A stretch of DNA of 64,000 nt from UBA168 sp011055275. GTDB lineage: Archaea; Thermoproteota; Thermoprotei_A; Marsarchaeales; UBA168. The translations under genes and the position numbers were made by a program. This document shows, one piece after another, positions 54,420 through 62,629 of this stretch. The DNA lies in NCBI GenBank assembly GCA_046635845.1, contig JAQQXN010000003.1, one strand, 5' to 3'. Numbering within the stretch: position 1 is the stretch's first letter; every line of letters begins with the position of its first letter. Below the pieces are notes generated by a model. The model did no database searches, was not told the DNA's origin, and worked only from the letters and a program-made list of their open reading frames with translations.

Positions 54420-54737
54420 GTGCTGAAGGTGCGCATCAAAATTATTCAACAATCCATGACATATGCCATGGCGTTGGCTCTTAGGCCTCCGCTCATAATC
54501 GCGGATGAGCCGACGACGGCGCTTGATGTCATAGTTCAAGCGGAGATCTTGGAGCTGTTAGAAGATGTTAAGAAGAAGTTCTCAACTTCCTTGATTCTGA
54601 TCACCCACGACCTTTCGATAATATCGGAGCTAGCAGATGAAGTAATCATAATGTACGCGGGGAAAATCGTTGAGAAGGCGGATGTGTACTCGCTTTACAG
54701 GAGGATGTATTTTTCATGTCAATCTGAAATTTTTTGA
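54420..54737 (+). pseudogene. Fragment of an oppD-like ABC ATPase
   Basis: About 90 residues from just after the signature motif onward: MALALRPPLIIADEPTTALD (Walker B), the D-loop, and SLILITHDLSIISELADEVIIMYAGKIVE. The Walker A half and the LSGGM signature are missing or altered, and the oligo_HPY end is cut off after SLYRRM. Base composition is lower in GC than in the intact oppD at 37092. It is the only recognisable piece of a second peptide/sugar importer. Confidence 0.75.
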
Positions 54738-54754
54738 AAAGATCTTTGAGCGGT

Positions 54755-55480
54755 TTACTGGTATAGCGAAACCCTTACTTTATGATGGCCCCTTGAAGAA
54801 CCTCTTCCTATACCTATCACCAGCGTTCTCGTCACGTAGAGCTCGCCGCTCAGCCTCACGTCTTCTGAGGAGGAACCCACCTCCACGGCGTACTCCCCTT
54901 CCTCCACGATCTGCCTCATGTACTGGTCGTAGAAGGATAGGATCTCGGCTGGGACGCGGAACGTGACCTTCATCATCCCCCTATTGACGCTTTGGCGCTG
55001 GCCTCCTTGAACGTGAACGCCACGCCGCCAATCTCTCCGAGTACGCCTCCTATCCACACGATATGATCATGCCGTCAAAACCCCTACTCCTTATCCAGCT
55101 CTTAAGCAGCCGGTCATCGACTTGACAAGAGACTTCACATGTTCATATGTGGTGGTAAGCTGTCATGATCAACCAAAGGTTCGCCAGCTTCAAACATCCT
55201 CAAGTGGTTTTCCCTCAGGAACCTCTCGAAGACGTTCACAGGTGTTCCTTTCTCCCTCGGAGGAACCATGTCCCGCGGAGTGCTTTCCAGTTGCGGCTAC
55301 GCCTTGTGCCTGAAGGGACGGCACGTGCGCAACTCCCATGGAGGAGACGAGGTAGGGATCCTCACCGTAGGTCTCCTCGGTCCTTCCCATCCACACCTCG
55401 TGTTAACCACAAGGTTATGGACTGGCACAAGACCTTGCCTACCTCCAACAGCCCTCACCTGTTTTCCCATGTGTGATATT
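54755..55480 (-). pseudogene. Degraded GH3 family glycosidase
   Basis: Two separated pieces of one gene on the minus strand. At 55190-55480 is the GH3 N-domain start: VPVHNLVVNTRCGW, then after a shift GRTEETYGEDPYLVSSMG and GVAATGKHSAGHGSSEG, including the KH-GH substrate-binding motif. At 54830-55000 is the C-terminal fibronectin III-like domain: ILSFYDQYMRQIVEEGEYAV and GSSSEDVRLSGEL. About 500 residues between them, with the catalytic Asp, are gone. In life it was probably a beta-glucosidase or beta-xylosidase. Confidence 0.75.
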
Positions 55481-55579
55481 ATTCTCGAGGCGAACTCTGG
55501 TTTCTAGCTAACTTGAAAAACGTCAACAGCGAAAGCTATCAGCCGAGGAAACACCATTGCCACCCTTCTCTTAAGTTAG

Positions 55580-55920
55580 CACGCTCGTTCAAAACAAGGG
55601 CTAAAGCGAGGACGGAATAAAATGCGCGTGTGCTCTATCACGAGCTCCGTGAACTGCCCTGCCCTTTCGGGCGGGGCTTCCTGCTTCAACGACCACGCTC
55701 GATCCCCATGCCACCGGAGCGCGGTTTCCCGACGCTGGAAACTTTCCTTCAGCAACGTCCGGAAGGCGGTTATGGAGCTTTTATTCACAGGCGTAAGTTC
55801 GGGCCGCACCGCCCTACCGCCATCGGTCGTAACGCTACTTGCAAACACTTCTATAGGGGGCTATCCATCCCTGCCACTGCGGACGGAGACTCCCGACTCA
55901 ATCCCAAAGAGCTAAAATAG
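55580..55920 (-). mobile_element. Remnant of an IS200/IS605-type (TnpB) element with right-end hairpin
   Basis: The minus strand around 55690-55900 reads VFASSVTTDGGRAVRPELTPVNKSS, like the region after the last RuvC motif in archaeal TnpB proteins, preceded by a broken RDG..PIEVFA (compare RDxNAAxNI). Just downstream, 55649-55689 forms the GC-rich hairpin GCCCTGCCC-TTTC-GGGCGGGGC followed by GTTCAC on the minus strand, the kind of right end seen in IS605-like elements. No TnpA and no complete TnpB remain. Confidence 0.55.
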
Positions 55921-56169
55921 CTAACAAGGGCAGCGGCCTGCTTAAAACGCTGGGCTGATTCCCCCTCATATCTCCCCAATACCATTGCCATTAGCTAATG
56001 GGTCTTTTTCTAGAAGGTTCTACCGTCTAAAAGCCCATTGGTGCTGAGGTTCATAAGTCGCGCTGTTCTTCGGCGCTCAAGCCATTTACGTCATGGAAAG
56101 TCGCTATTCATGGAAAGGCGGGCTTCGAGTTTCGCTGGACGCGCCACATTTTAATCCTCTTCCAGTCGC
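55921..56169. other. Gap without a gene
   Basis: About 250 bases between the transposon remnant and the small envelope protein. I see no coding frame, RNA gene or strong hairpin. Confidence 0.4.
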
Positions 56170-56595
56170 TTAAGAGTAAGAAACTGCTACCGTTAGGTTC
56201 ACGCTTCCCGCGTATTGCGAAGGCCCGACCTGAACCGCTACGTATAGAACCCTTGACGTGCCGGGTGGCACCGAGAGAGGTAAGGACTCAGAGAAGTAGC
56301 TGCTTGAAATGGTAAAACCAGGGGTGTCCGCGGCTATATTATCAACGTAAACCGTCCTGTTTCCGGTGTTATTGAAGGTAAGGCGAACCGCAAAGAAGCC
56401 CTGAGCCTTCACGGAAAAAGGTGTTGGTATGACCGGGGATGCCTCTACTTGAAAGGCGCTCATGCCCTTGGAAACGATTAAGGCATTAACCGAGGTTACC
56501 GTTGTAACGGCTGATGTTTGAAAGTTCTGATAAACAGCTAACGAGAAACCCAACGTAATAAGGGTAGCGACCACCAAAACGTAAGCGCCCTTCAT
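56170..56595 (-). CDS. Exported small protein with N-terminal helix, 141 aa
   Basis: A pilin-like layout: a few residues, a hydrophobic helix (GAYVLVVATLITLGFSLAVYQ), then a beta-rich outer domain of about 110 residues with N-x-S/T sites and the refrain NTGNRTVYVDNI / FTISSSYFSES. No archaellin or type IV pilin cleavage motif is clear. ATG 56595 comes straight after the methyltransferase stop; ATG 56616 inside that gene is the other choice. The two genes are an operon. Confidence 0.55.
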   Translation of the reverse strand: MKGAYVLVVATLITLGFSLAVYQNFQTSAVTTVTSVNALIVSKGMSAFQVEASPVIPTPFSVKAQGFFAVRLTFNNTGNRTVYVDNIAADTPGFTISSSYFSESLPLSVPPGTSRVLYVAVQVGPSQYAGSVNLTVAVSYS

Positions 56596-56596
56596 A

Positions 56597-57187
56597 CTAG
56601 AGCTCTGCTTCTCCATTATAAGGCTCGCGGGGCTTCCTGGCGAGCACGCAATAGAAGGAGCACTCCTCGAGCGCGCAGCTTGCCCCTTCGATTTCAAATA
56701 GCTTGCCGATCTCAGATCTCAGCTCATCCCTAGTGAGGAATGAGGCATTCCTGTAGTACTTATCACCAGCCCTGCCCATCTCGACGTAGACCTTCCCTAA
56801 TTGCGAGTCCAAGGGAATGGAGCATATGGCCAACGTCCCTCCTGGCCTCAGCACTCTTCTGGCTTCCTTCAAAAAGCCGCTCAAGTCCTTGAAGAACATA
56901 ATTGAGGCAATCGAGCTGATACAGTCAAGGCACGAGTTGCGAAAGGGAAGGCTAAGGGCGCTACCCTGAATTCTATCCTCATCTGGCCTGCCCGCGCGCA
57001 ACATGGCATAAGATAGGTCAAGGGAAATGACCGCGCCGCCGATGGCCTCGTGAAATACGGACGGGCCTGACCCAACATCAACGCAGTTCCCCAGATCTAA
57101 GCGCCTTATGAGCTCCAGCTCCTCGTGGTAAAGGCGAGGATTACTCGCATACCATCTCATGTACTCATCGGGATCGTCAAAGGCCAA
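56597..57187 (-). CDS. Class I SAM-dependent methyltransferase, 196 aa
   Basis: Motif I is NCVDVGSGPSVFHEA, with the acidic residue in VISLDLSY, post-I region DRIQGSALSLPF, and ARRVLRPGGTLAI, the pattern of Methyltransf_11 proteins. The start is TTG 57187, 14 bases after the stop of the gene at 57201. The substrate could be a small molecule or lipid. Confidence 0.8.
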   Translation of the reverse strand: MAFDDPDEYMRWYASNPRLYHEELELIRRLDLGNCVDVGSGPSVFHEAIGGAVISLDLSYAMLRAGRPDEDRIQGSALSLPFRNSCLDCISSIASIMFFKDLSGFLKEARRVLRPGGTLAICSIPLDSQLGKVYVEMGRAGDKYYRNASFLTRDELRSEIGKLFEIEGASCALEECSFYCVLARKPREPYNGEAEL

Positions 57188-57200
57188 ACCTGTCGCCGCC

Positions 57201-57962
57201 CTAGCGCTTCTGCTTTTTTGCCCATTCGGATATCAAGACGTAGGCATAGGCCACCACGTAGTCGTCCACATCCGCGTTGGAGAGCAACTCCAGCATCACG
57301 TCGGGAAAGCTCTTACCCGTGACCGTTGGTTGTCCCTCAAACATGGACTCAAGCCTTTCCTGAGTGATTCCCATGGATGACGCGGCTCCCCCCACAAACG
57401 GCATGAAACCCCTTATGCCAAGCCTCGAGGCATTAGCGTACACGGATTGCACCTTGTCCGCAAAAGCTGGACCCTTTAGCCTTATCAGCGCGTAAAAGTA
57501 AGGGTCAGCCCCCGAACCCTGCCTGACAGGAGCTTGTGCTTTTTCGATTTCATCTGACGAGCGTGAAGGCATCCCTCCAGGTTGCCAACCCGCGGCGGCC
57601 TGCTTAACACGATCAACGTAATCGAAAAGCCGTTCCTTGAGCTCGGGCGCGGTCCAGCGCTGTTTTTCGGCAAGGAAAGGCAGGCGGATGGGGAAGGCCT
57701 TTATCTGAGGGGGCAGTGAGGCAAGCAGGTCAACGGTCGACCCATCAGAGTTTCCATACTTGGCAAAATACGTTCCCAGGTCGGGGCACGCAAAGCCAAC
57801 TCTTATCATAAAATCTATCAGCTGGTTGCGGGATGAAGGATCCATGCCCTGCTTGAGGGCATAGATATAAGCGCATATGGCCTCAGACCTGTCCTTTTGG
57901 CCTATTCCCTTCCACTTTTCGTTCAAAGCTTCCTCAAAACCCTGAAGGTCGTAACCCGACAT
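57201..57962 (-). CDS. Unknown helical cytosolic protein, 253 aa
   Basis: Not recognised. No signal or membrane segment. Mostly helical, with a CPDLGTYFAKYGNS segment (about residues 55-68) that resembles one in the unknown protein at 13129-13884; a helical stretch with a similar Ala/Tyr pattern (VAYAYVLISEWAKKQ) ends the protein. ATG 57962 is chosen; its first 40 bases overlap the end of the GT2 gene, so the genes are probably co-transcribed with the methyltransferase after it. Confidence 0.55.
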   Translation of the reverse strand: MSGYDLQGFEEALNEKWKGIGQKDRSEAICAYIYALKQGMDPSSRNQLIDFMIRVGFACPDLGTYFAKYGNSDGSTVDLLASLPPQIKAFPIRLPFLAEKQRWTAPELKERLFDYVDRVKQAAAGWQPGGMPSRSSDEIEKAQAPVRQGSGADPYFYALIRLKGPAFADKVQSVYANASRLGIRGFMPFVGGAASSMGITQERLESMFEGQPTVTGKSFPDVMLELLSNADVDDYVVAYAYVLISEWAKKQKR

Positions 57963-58927
57963 ATGCTGAACCGACAAAGGCTATTATGCTTTCCTGAAGA
58001 CCGCAGGCCGCATCGCGGATCTTCGAGCGTTGGCACGATAGTTGGGGCCACTAAACCGCTGGCTATTCCCCTTATCCTTGCTCCAAATGAGCGCGGGGCA
58101 CCTCTCAGCTCGCTGGGCGACGGAAGCATAAAAAAAGGGAAGCTAAGCGCGAACAGGACTGGATTCCAGTGATCTCTCCAAAGCTTAACCCGAGCTCTGG
58201 CATCCAAGAATGGGCGCTTTCCAGTTGTGCCTCCACCTAGATGCCTCACCTTGACCGAGGGATCGTATATAACCTTCTCTCCTGATTCCACGAACCTCAG
58301 GCACAGGTCTCCGTCCGCGAAGCCATGCGGTGAAAAGCCCTCATCGTAAATTCCCTCCCTCTCCAGGGCCTTCCTCGAAATCAGCATGCACGCCCCGACC
58401 AACGAGTCTGTCTCAAACGGTACCCTGAGCGTCGCCAAGCGCTTCCTTGTTGCCTTCCTTGCCGTGGACAGCAGGTAGTAGGGAAGGAAACTTATGAAAC
58501 GCGTCTCGCCCTTAACGTAAAGCCTCCTGTTCTCCGTTTCCTTTCCCTCGATTATGGCTGGACCAACCGCTGCGGCGCCAGTGCTCTCAGCCACCCTCAC
58601 CAGCTCTTTTAACCAATTAGCGTCCTCGATTATGACGTCATTGTCAAGTGTCACGAAGTAGTCGGGATCCGCGGTCCTGTAGGCGTGCTTGAAACCAAAG
58701 TTAAATCCCGCCGGTGTTCCCAGATTTCTTCCCGTGCTTATTACCTCGACCTCCATGAAGCGACGTCTCACGAACTCGGCGGTTCTGTCTGTTGAGCCGT
58801 TATCTACCAAGATCACCTTGAGAGCGGGATAATCGGTGGCCACAACCGAGCTCAGCGCCCTCAGCGTCATCTCAACGTGATTGTGGGCTAGCATTACAGC
58901 TGCGACGTTCGGAGCTTTTTTACACAA
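57923..58927 (-). CDS. GT2-family glycosyltransferase, 334 aa
   Basis: GT-A fold: AVMLAHNHVEMTLRALSSV start, LVDNGSTDRT, the metal-binding DxD as LDNDVIIED, and GACMLISRKALEREGIYDEGF with the SGEKVIYDPSVKVRHLGGG C-terminal part, as in rhamnosyl- or galactofuranosyl-type GT2 enzymes. No transmembrane segment beyond a weak one near residue 270. Start TTG 58927 lies 7 bases after the isomerase stop. A role in surface glycan or glycolipid assembly is likely. Confidence 0.85.
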   Translation of the reverse strand: MCKKAPNVAAVMLAHNHVEMTLRALSSVVATDYPALKVILVDNGSTDRTAEFVRRRFMEVEVISTGRNLGTPAGFNFGFKHAYRTADPDYFVTLDNDVIIEDANWLKELVRVAESTGAAAVGPAIIEGKETENRRLYVKGETRFISFLPYYLLSTARKATRKRLATLRVPFETDSLVGACMLISRKALEREGIYDEGFSPHGFADGDLCLRFVESGEKVIYDPSVKVRHLGGGTTGKRPFLDARARVKLWRDHWNPVLFALSFPFFMLPSPSELRGAPRSFGARIRGIASGLVAPTIVPTLEDPRCGLRSSGKHNSLCRFSICRVTTFRVLRKL

Positions 58928-58934
58928 AAGGGAT

Positions 58935-59693
58935 CTACACTGTAGCCAGTTTTTCCTTGACGTTCTGAAGGGCTTTTCTCGCCGTTTCAAGAGGAGACCC
59001 GTATGGGTACTCTTCCTGCTCTATTATCAACCACTCCGTGCCGTTCCTCTTGCAGGCCGAAAGGAACTTTTCCCAGTCTATATCACCCTCACCTGGTACC
59101 ACGTTATAGCCTTTTGACTTTGAGAAGTCCTTAACGTGAACGCTCAATGACCTGCGCGGATATTTATCGAGATAAGCTACGGCGTCCTGCGCGGAGCCAA
59201 GCGATCTCGTGGCATGTCCGATGTCAAGCTGCAGAATGACGTCCTTAGTCTGCTTGCCCAATATATCCCATGGTCTTTCTCCCTCTAGCGGCGAGAACTC
59301 CGCCCAGTGATTGTGATACCCGATCCTCATGCCCTTAGGCCTCAGCTTCACCGCAAGCTGATTCAGAAAATCAGCAAAATGATACCAATCTTCCTTTGTG
59401 GCGCTCAACTCCTGGGGCAAGCCAGGTATTATTATGTTCTTGTTACCCAAGGCCTCGTTAAAGGAAATGGTCCTATCTTCAGCCCACAGTACGAGCGAGT
59501 TAAATCCAGTGTGAGAACCCGCCGCCTGAAGTCCAAGCTTATCAAGCTGCTCTCTGACCTCCACGGCGGACTTGCCGTAGAAACCTGCAAATTCCACTCC
59601 CTCATAACCGAGCTCGGAGACGGCCTTTAAAGTTCCGAAAAAATCCTTGCTGCAATCATTCCTAACCGAATAAAGCTGAAGAGCGACTTTCAT
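58935..59693 (-). CDS. Sugar phosphate isomerase/epimerase (xylose-isomerase-like TIM barrel), 252 aa
   Basis: The AP_endonuc_2/IolE-like fold: VALQLYSVRNDC start, GYEGVEFAGF, IGYHNHWAEF, LQLDIGHA, EGDIDWEKFL and IIEQE, which contribute the metal-site Glu, Asp and His. Members isomerise or epimerise sugars or inosose; this one's substrate is unknown. It leads a small operon with the GT2, unknown, methyltransferase and exported genes. ATG 59693 is used, with TTTTAAGCG about 23 bases upstream. Confidence 0.8.
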   Translation of the reverse strand: MKVALQLYSVRNDCSKDFFGTLKAVSELGYEGVEFAGFYGKSAVEVREQLDKLGLQAAGSHTGFNSLVLWAEDRTISFNEALGNKNIIIPGLPQELSATKEDWYHFADFLNQLAVKLRPKGMRIGYHNHWAEFSPLEGERPWDILGKQTKDVILQLDIGHATRSLGSAQDAVAYLDKYPRRSLSVHVKDFSKSKGYNVVPGEGDIDWEKFLSACKRNGTEWLIIEQEEYPYGSPLETARKALQNVKEKLATV

Positions 59694-59805
59694 CAAGTTC
59701 CATCGCTTAAAACTTGGCTTCGGATAAATGCTTATCGATGTCGAGAAGCCCGAGAACCGATGCGCTTAGCGCTGGCAATGGCATGTATAAGCCATTCGTC
59801 AAACC

Positions 59806-61215
59806 TTGTGCCGCCTTCCGAGTCCGATGCACCGAGAACCCTTTATGCATCCACCTGTTGGTCGTGCGCAATTGGCGGCGCTAGCTAAAACCGACCAGAG
59901 ATGGATGTGGGCAGTGGTGCCCTTTTACCTGTCTCTGGGGCCGCTCGGCACCCTTATCCCGCTTTATCTGCTGAAGCTGGGGGGGACCGCCATAACCGTG
60001 GGCCTAGCCATAACGCTCTACAATGGCGTTACCATACCTGCGTCCATAATATGGGGTCTTGTGGTCGACTTTACCGCTTGGAGAAGAAAGCTCATCCTGA
60101 TGAGCTACGGCACGTCGACCGCCCTCTTGTTTTTTCTGTACTTCGCGCGCGATGCGCTAAGCGTTGCCGTCATATACGCGGGTGTGGGATTTTTCTCGAC
60201 GGCGTCCTCCACTCCGCTAAACCTTCTGGTCATGGAGACCGCCGAAAAGCGCAGGTGGCCTTCGGCCTTCTCGCTTCTAAATCTTCTTGCGAGCGCTGGC
60301 ACGACAGCGGGGCTCATATTCGCTACCGCCTACACGGCGATCTTCTCGTTGCGCAGCATGATGGTTTTCCTTTCCATATTCGCGGCTTCATCGGTCGCGA
60401 CCGCGGCGCTTACCGTGAAAGATCCTCCCGTGACTTTTGAAAGGCGCTCGCTTAGCATGCACAAAGACGCGCTCAGCGCCAGACTTGCTGCCATGCCATA
60501 CTTCTTCCTCAGGTTACCCAGGCCTAGGCACTTCTATCGCTTCGCTAAGGAGAGGTGGAAAGCAAACAATCCCATTTTCCCTCTATATGTAGGCCTTTTC
60601 GCGTTTTACATAGCAAGCGGTCTATTCAATACCATGATAACTCCTGGCCTCTACAGGAAGGGCCTCAACGAGTCTCAAGTATTCATGGTAATCATGACTG
60701 GATACGTTATCCAAACGCTCTCATTCTACTTCAGCGGACGCTACATAGAAAGGGTAGGAGAAAAGCGCGCGGGGACGTTGGCGCTTTTTCTCAGGTCCGC
60801 GGGTTACATTGGAATAGCCGCCTCCTTCGTGCTGTTCTCGGCGGAACCCGCTATGTACACGGCCCTCGTCCTTTATCCCTTGGCGGCTGGATTTGCGTAC
60901 GCGACCTTCTACGCCGCCTCTAACGTGCTCGTTTTCAAGACGCTGGGTACCCATGCCGGAAGCAACCTAGGAATATACAGCTCGCTCGTTGCGGCGGCCA
61001 CGCTACTAGGATCTTTCATTTCCGGCTATACATCGTACTACATAGGCTACTACTTCACCTACCTTCTGGCAGGTGCGTTTTTGCTGGTGTGCGCGAAGCT
61101 CATGTCGATGGTAAACGTGCGAAGCGGTTTCAAAGGCGAAGCGTTTTTAAGTGTCATAACGCTGTTATTATGCAGGACAGATACGTCTCTCCATTGCTTC
61201 TTTCAAACCCCCTGA
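59806..61215 (+). CDS. MFS transporter, 469 aa
   Basis: Twelve predicted helices with a long central cytoplasmic loop (about residues 195-260) rich in Arg. The first loop has WGLVVDFTAWRRK in place of the usual motif A. The start is uncertain: TTG 59806 with TATA-like TGTATAAG about 20 bases before it, or ATG 59827. The last 46 bases overlap the next gene. Substrate unknown. Confidence 0.75.
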   Translation: MCRLPSPMHREPFMHPPVGRAQLAALAKTDQRWMWAVVPFYLSLGPLGTLIPLYLLKLGGTAITVGLAITLYNGVTIPASIIWGLVVDFTAWRRKLILMSYGTSTALLFFLYFARDALSVAVIYAGVGFFSTASSTPLNLLVMETAEKRRWPSAFSLLNLLASAGTTAGLIFATAYTAIFSLRSMMVFLSIFAASSVATAALTVKDPPVTFERRSLSMHKDALSARLAAMPYFFLRLPRPRHFYRFAKERWKANNPIFPLYVGLFAFYIASGLFNTMITPGLYRKGLNESQVFMVIMTGYVIQTLSFYFSGRYIERVGEKRAGTLALFLRSAGYIGIAASFVLFSAEPAMYTALVLYPLAAGFAYATFYAASNVLVFKTLGTHAGSNLGIYSSLVAAATLLGSFISGYTSYYIGYYFTYLLAGAFLLVCAKLMSMVNVRSGFKGEAFLSVITLLLCRTDTSLHCFFQTP

Positions 61216-61937
61216 GGGCCGTGATAACTCCCAAGGGCAAGACGCTTTCAAGGTTCAGATACCTGATTAAGAAAGGAGACCACGTGATCGACCTCGGGGC
61301 TGGGCCGGGATACTTCACCAACGAGCTAGCGTCGTTGGTTGGTGATGGCGGGGCCGTTTACGCGGTAGAGCCAAATCCCGACGCCGCCAAGCGGCTACGC
61401 TTAAAGGCCTCGAGCAACGTGAGGGTATACGAGACTTCCGCGGACGACCTCGGATTTCTAGCCAGCGAAACCATAGACTTCGCGTTCTCGAACCTGACGC
61501 TTTGCTGCATGGCAAACCCAGTTAAGGGGGTCAACGAAATGCTCAGGGTATTGAAGACGGGCGCTCACGCCTACGTCAGCGTAACGGGTAGATTCACGAG
61601 CACCATGGGGAAGGCAGAATGGGCCCGCTTCTTAGGCAACGTAAGGGTCATCAGTTCGGGCAAGGGAGTAATGGAAGAGTGGGCAGTTATTCAAAAAGTG
61701 CGATCGCCTTTTTTCATCCATGGTCGCGTAGCCCACCACCCTTGGGCTTCTGGGTTTCGCGTTCACGTCGACGAGAATTGCCCTACCCCTCAAGGGAAAC
61801 GGGCTGTCCGGGGTCAGCGATCCACGTTCGTCAACTGTGGCCATGCTCCTAACGCCGTAACTGAAGGCATGAACCTTAGTTGGAAGCCCCGCCACCCACT
61901 TGAACTTGGTAACCTGAGCTGCCCGGCGCTCTTGTGA
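61170..61937 (+). CDS. SAM-dependent methyltransferase, 255 aa, with doubtful C-terminal third
   Basis: Motif I DLGAGPGYFTNELAS and motif II-like YAVEPNPDAAKRL, then LRVLKTGAHAYVSV, mark a class I methyltransferase in residues 30-175. ATG 61170 follows TTTTTAAGTG by about 26 bases. From about residue 175 the frame no longer looks like the family and is entirely antisense to the gene at 61632-62585. A single-base shift near 61690 would end the protein at about 61730, a normal length. So either a true antisense overlap of 306 bases or a frameshift. Confidence 0.65.
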   Translation: MQDRYVSPLLLSNPLRAVITPKGKTLSRFRYLIKKGDHVIDLGAGPGYFTNELASLVGDGGAVYAVEPNPDAAKRLRLKASSNVRVYETSADDLGFLASETIDFAFSNLTLCCMANPVKGVNEMLRVLKTGAHAYVSVTGRFTSTMGKAEWARFLGNVRVISSGKGVMEEWAVIQKVRSPFFIHGRVAHHPWASGFRVHVDENCPTPQGKRAVRGQRSTFVNCGHAPNAVTEGMNLSWKPRHPLELGNLSCPALL

Positions 61938-62585
61938 GAAAATCGCTGCGTCGCGCGACAGCGCGTAAGTATCCTGAAGCTCGGTAAGCTCAGCCCCCTT
62001 AAGGGCAAGCCCCACGCGAACTCCTACACCCACCGAGTCCTGGTCTTCATCGAGCACCTGTATGCTCTTCACCTCTACGGATCTTCCGCTTGGAAAGGCG
62101 TAGAGCTTATCGTGAACGCTTAGAGGCTCTCCGGAGAAGCCCAGCGCCACGGTTCCGACGCCTCTTACCGTGAAAACCCTGTCCACGTACGTGAAGCCGG
62201 ACTCTATTGCAGGCCCCTGCATGGGCATGGGATCTGGCGCTATGGTTTTAGCTGCGTTTAGCTCGCCGAAGTAGCGAGCGAGGGAGCTAGGGCCCACTAT
62301 TTGGCAACTCGATCCTGACGCCTCAGCCAGAAGCGCGAGCTCGCCATCCTCCCAGCTTACCGGTTCCTGAACTACTAGGTAAATCCCATCGGATAGAGAT
62401 GATGTTTGAACTTGTTCGAGGATCCTATCGCTTTTAGGCAAGAGCACCGACCTCACAGCATCGCCGTTCTTCTTGTAGTATATGGAAACCCAGTCGCTTT
62501 CATGCTTCTTTCCCAGCTTTTCGGCAAGCCTTGAGGTCGCGTCTGCGTTCCTTCCAACAATAGACTGTATGGTTCCCGTGAGCAT
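61632..62585 (-). CDS. SelB/EF-Tu-like protein without an intact GTP-binding motif, 317 aa
   Basis: Residues about 125-215 form an EF-Tu domain-2-like barrel (DRVFTVRGVGTVALGFSGEPLSVHDKLYAFPSGR, VKSIQV, GVGVRVGLALKGAE) as in SelB and EF-1A, and the C-terminal part continues as domain 3. The N-terminal 110 residues occupy the place of the G domain but lack GxxxxGK and NKxD. Archaeal SelB-like proteins (aSelBL) with decayed G domains are known; function unknown. ATG 62585 follows CTAAATGCC by 25 bases. Confidence 0.65.
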   Translation of the reverse strand: MLTGTIQSIVGRNADATSRLAEKLGKKHESDWVSIYYKKNGDAVRSVLLPKSDRILEQVQTSSLSDGIYLVVQEPVSWEDGELALLAEASGSSCQIVGPSSLARYFGELNAAKTIAPDPMPMQGPAIESGFTYVDRVFTVRGVGTVALGFSGEPLSVHDKLYAFPSGRSVEVKSIQVLDEDQDSVGVGVRVGLALKGAELTELQDTYALSRDAAIFSQERRAAQVTKFKWVAGLPTKVHAFSYGVRSMATVDERGSLTPDSPFPLRGRAILVDVNAKPRSPRVVGYATMDEKRRSHFLNNCPLFHYSLARTDDPYVA

Positions 62586-62629
62586 TTGTTGGGCACGTAA
62601 GGGCATTTAGGCCTTGACCTTTGGCCGGC

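Noticed and set aside
55622..55920. Plus-strand frames over the transposon remnant
   Set aside because: Three frames are open here from base composition; only the minus strand resembles a known protein end.
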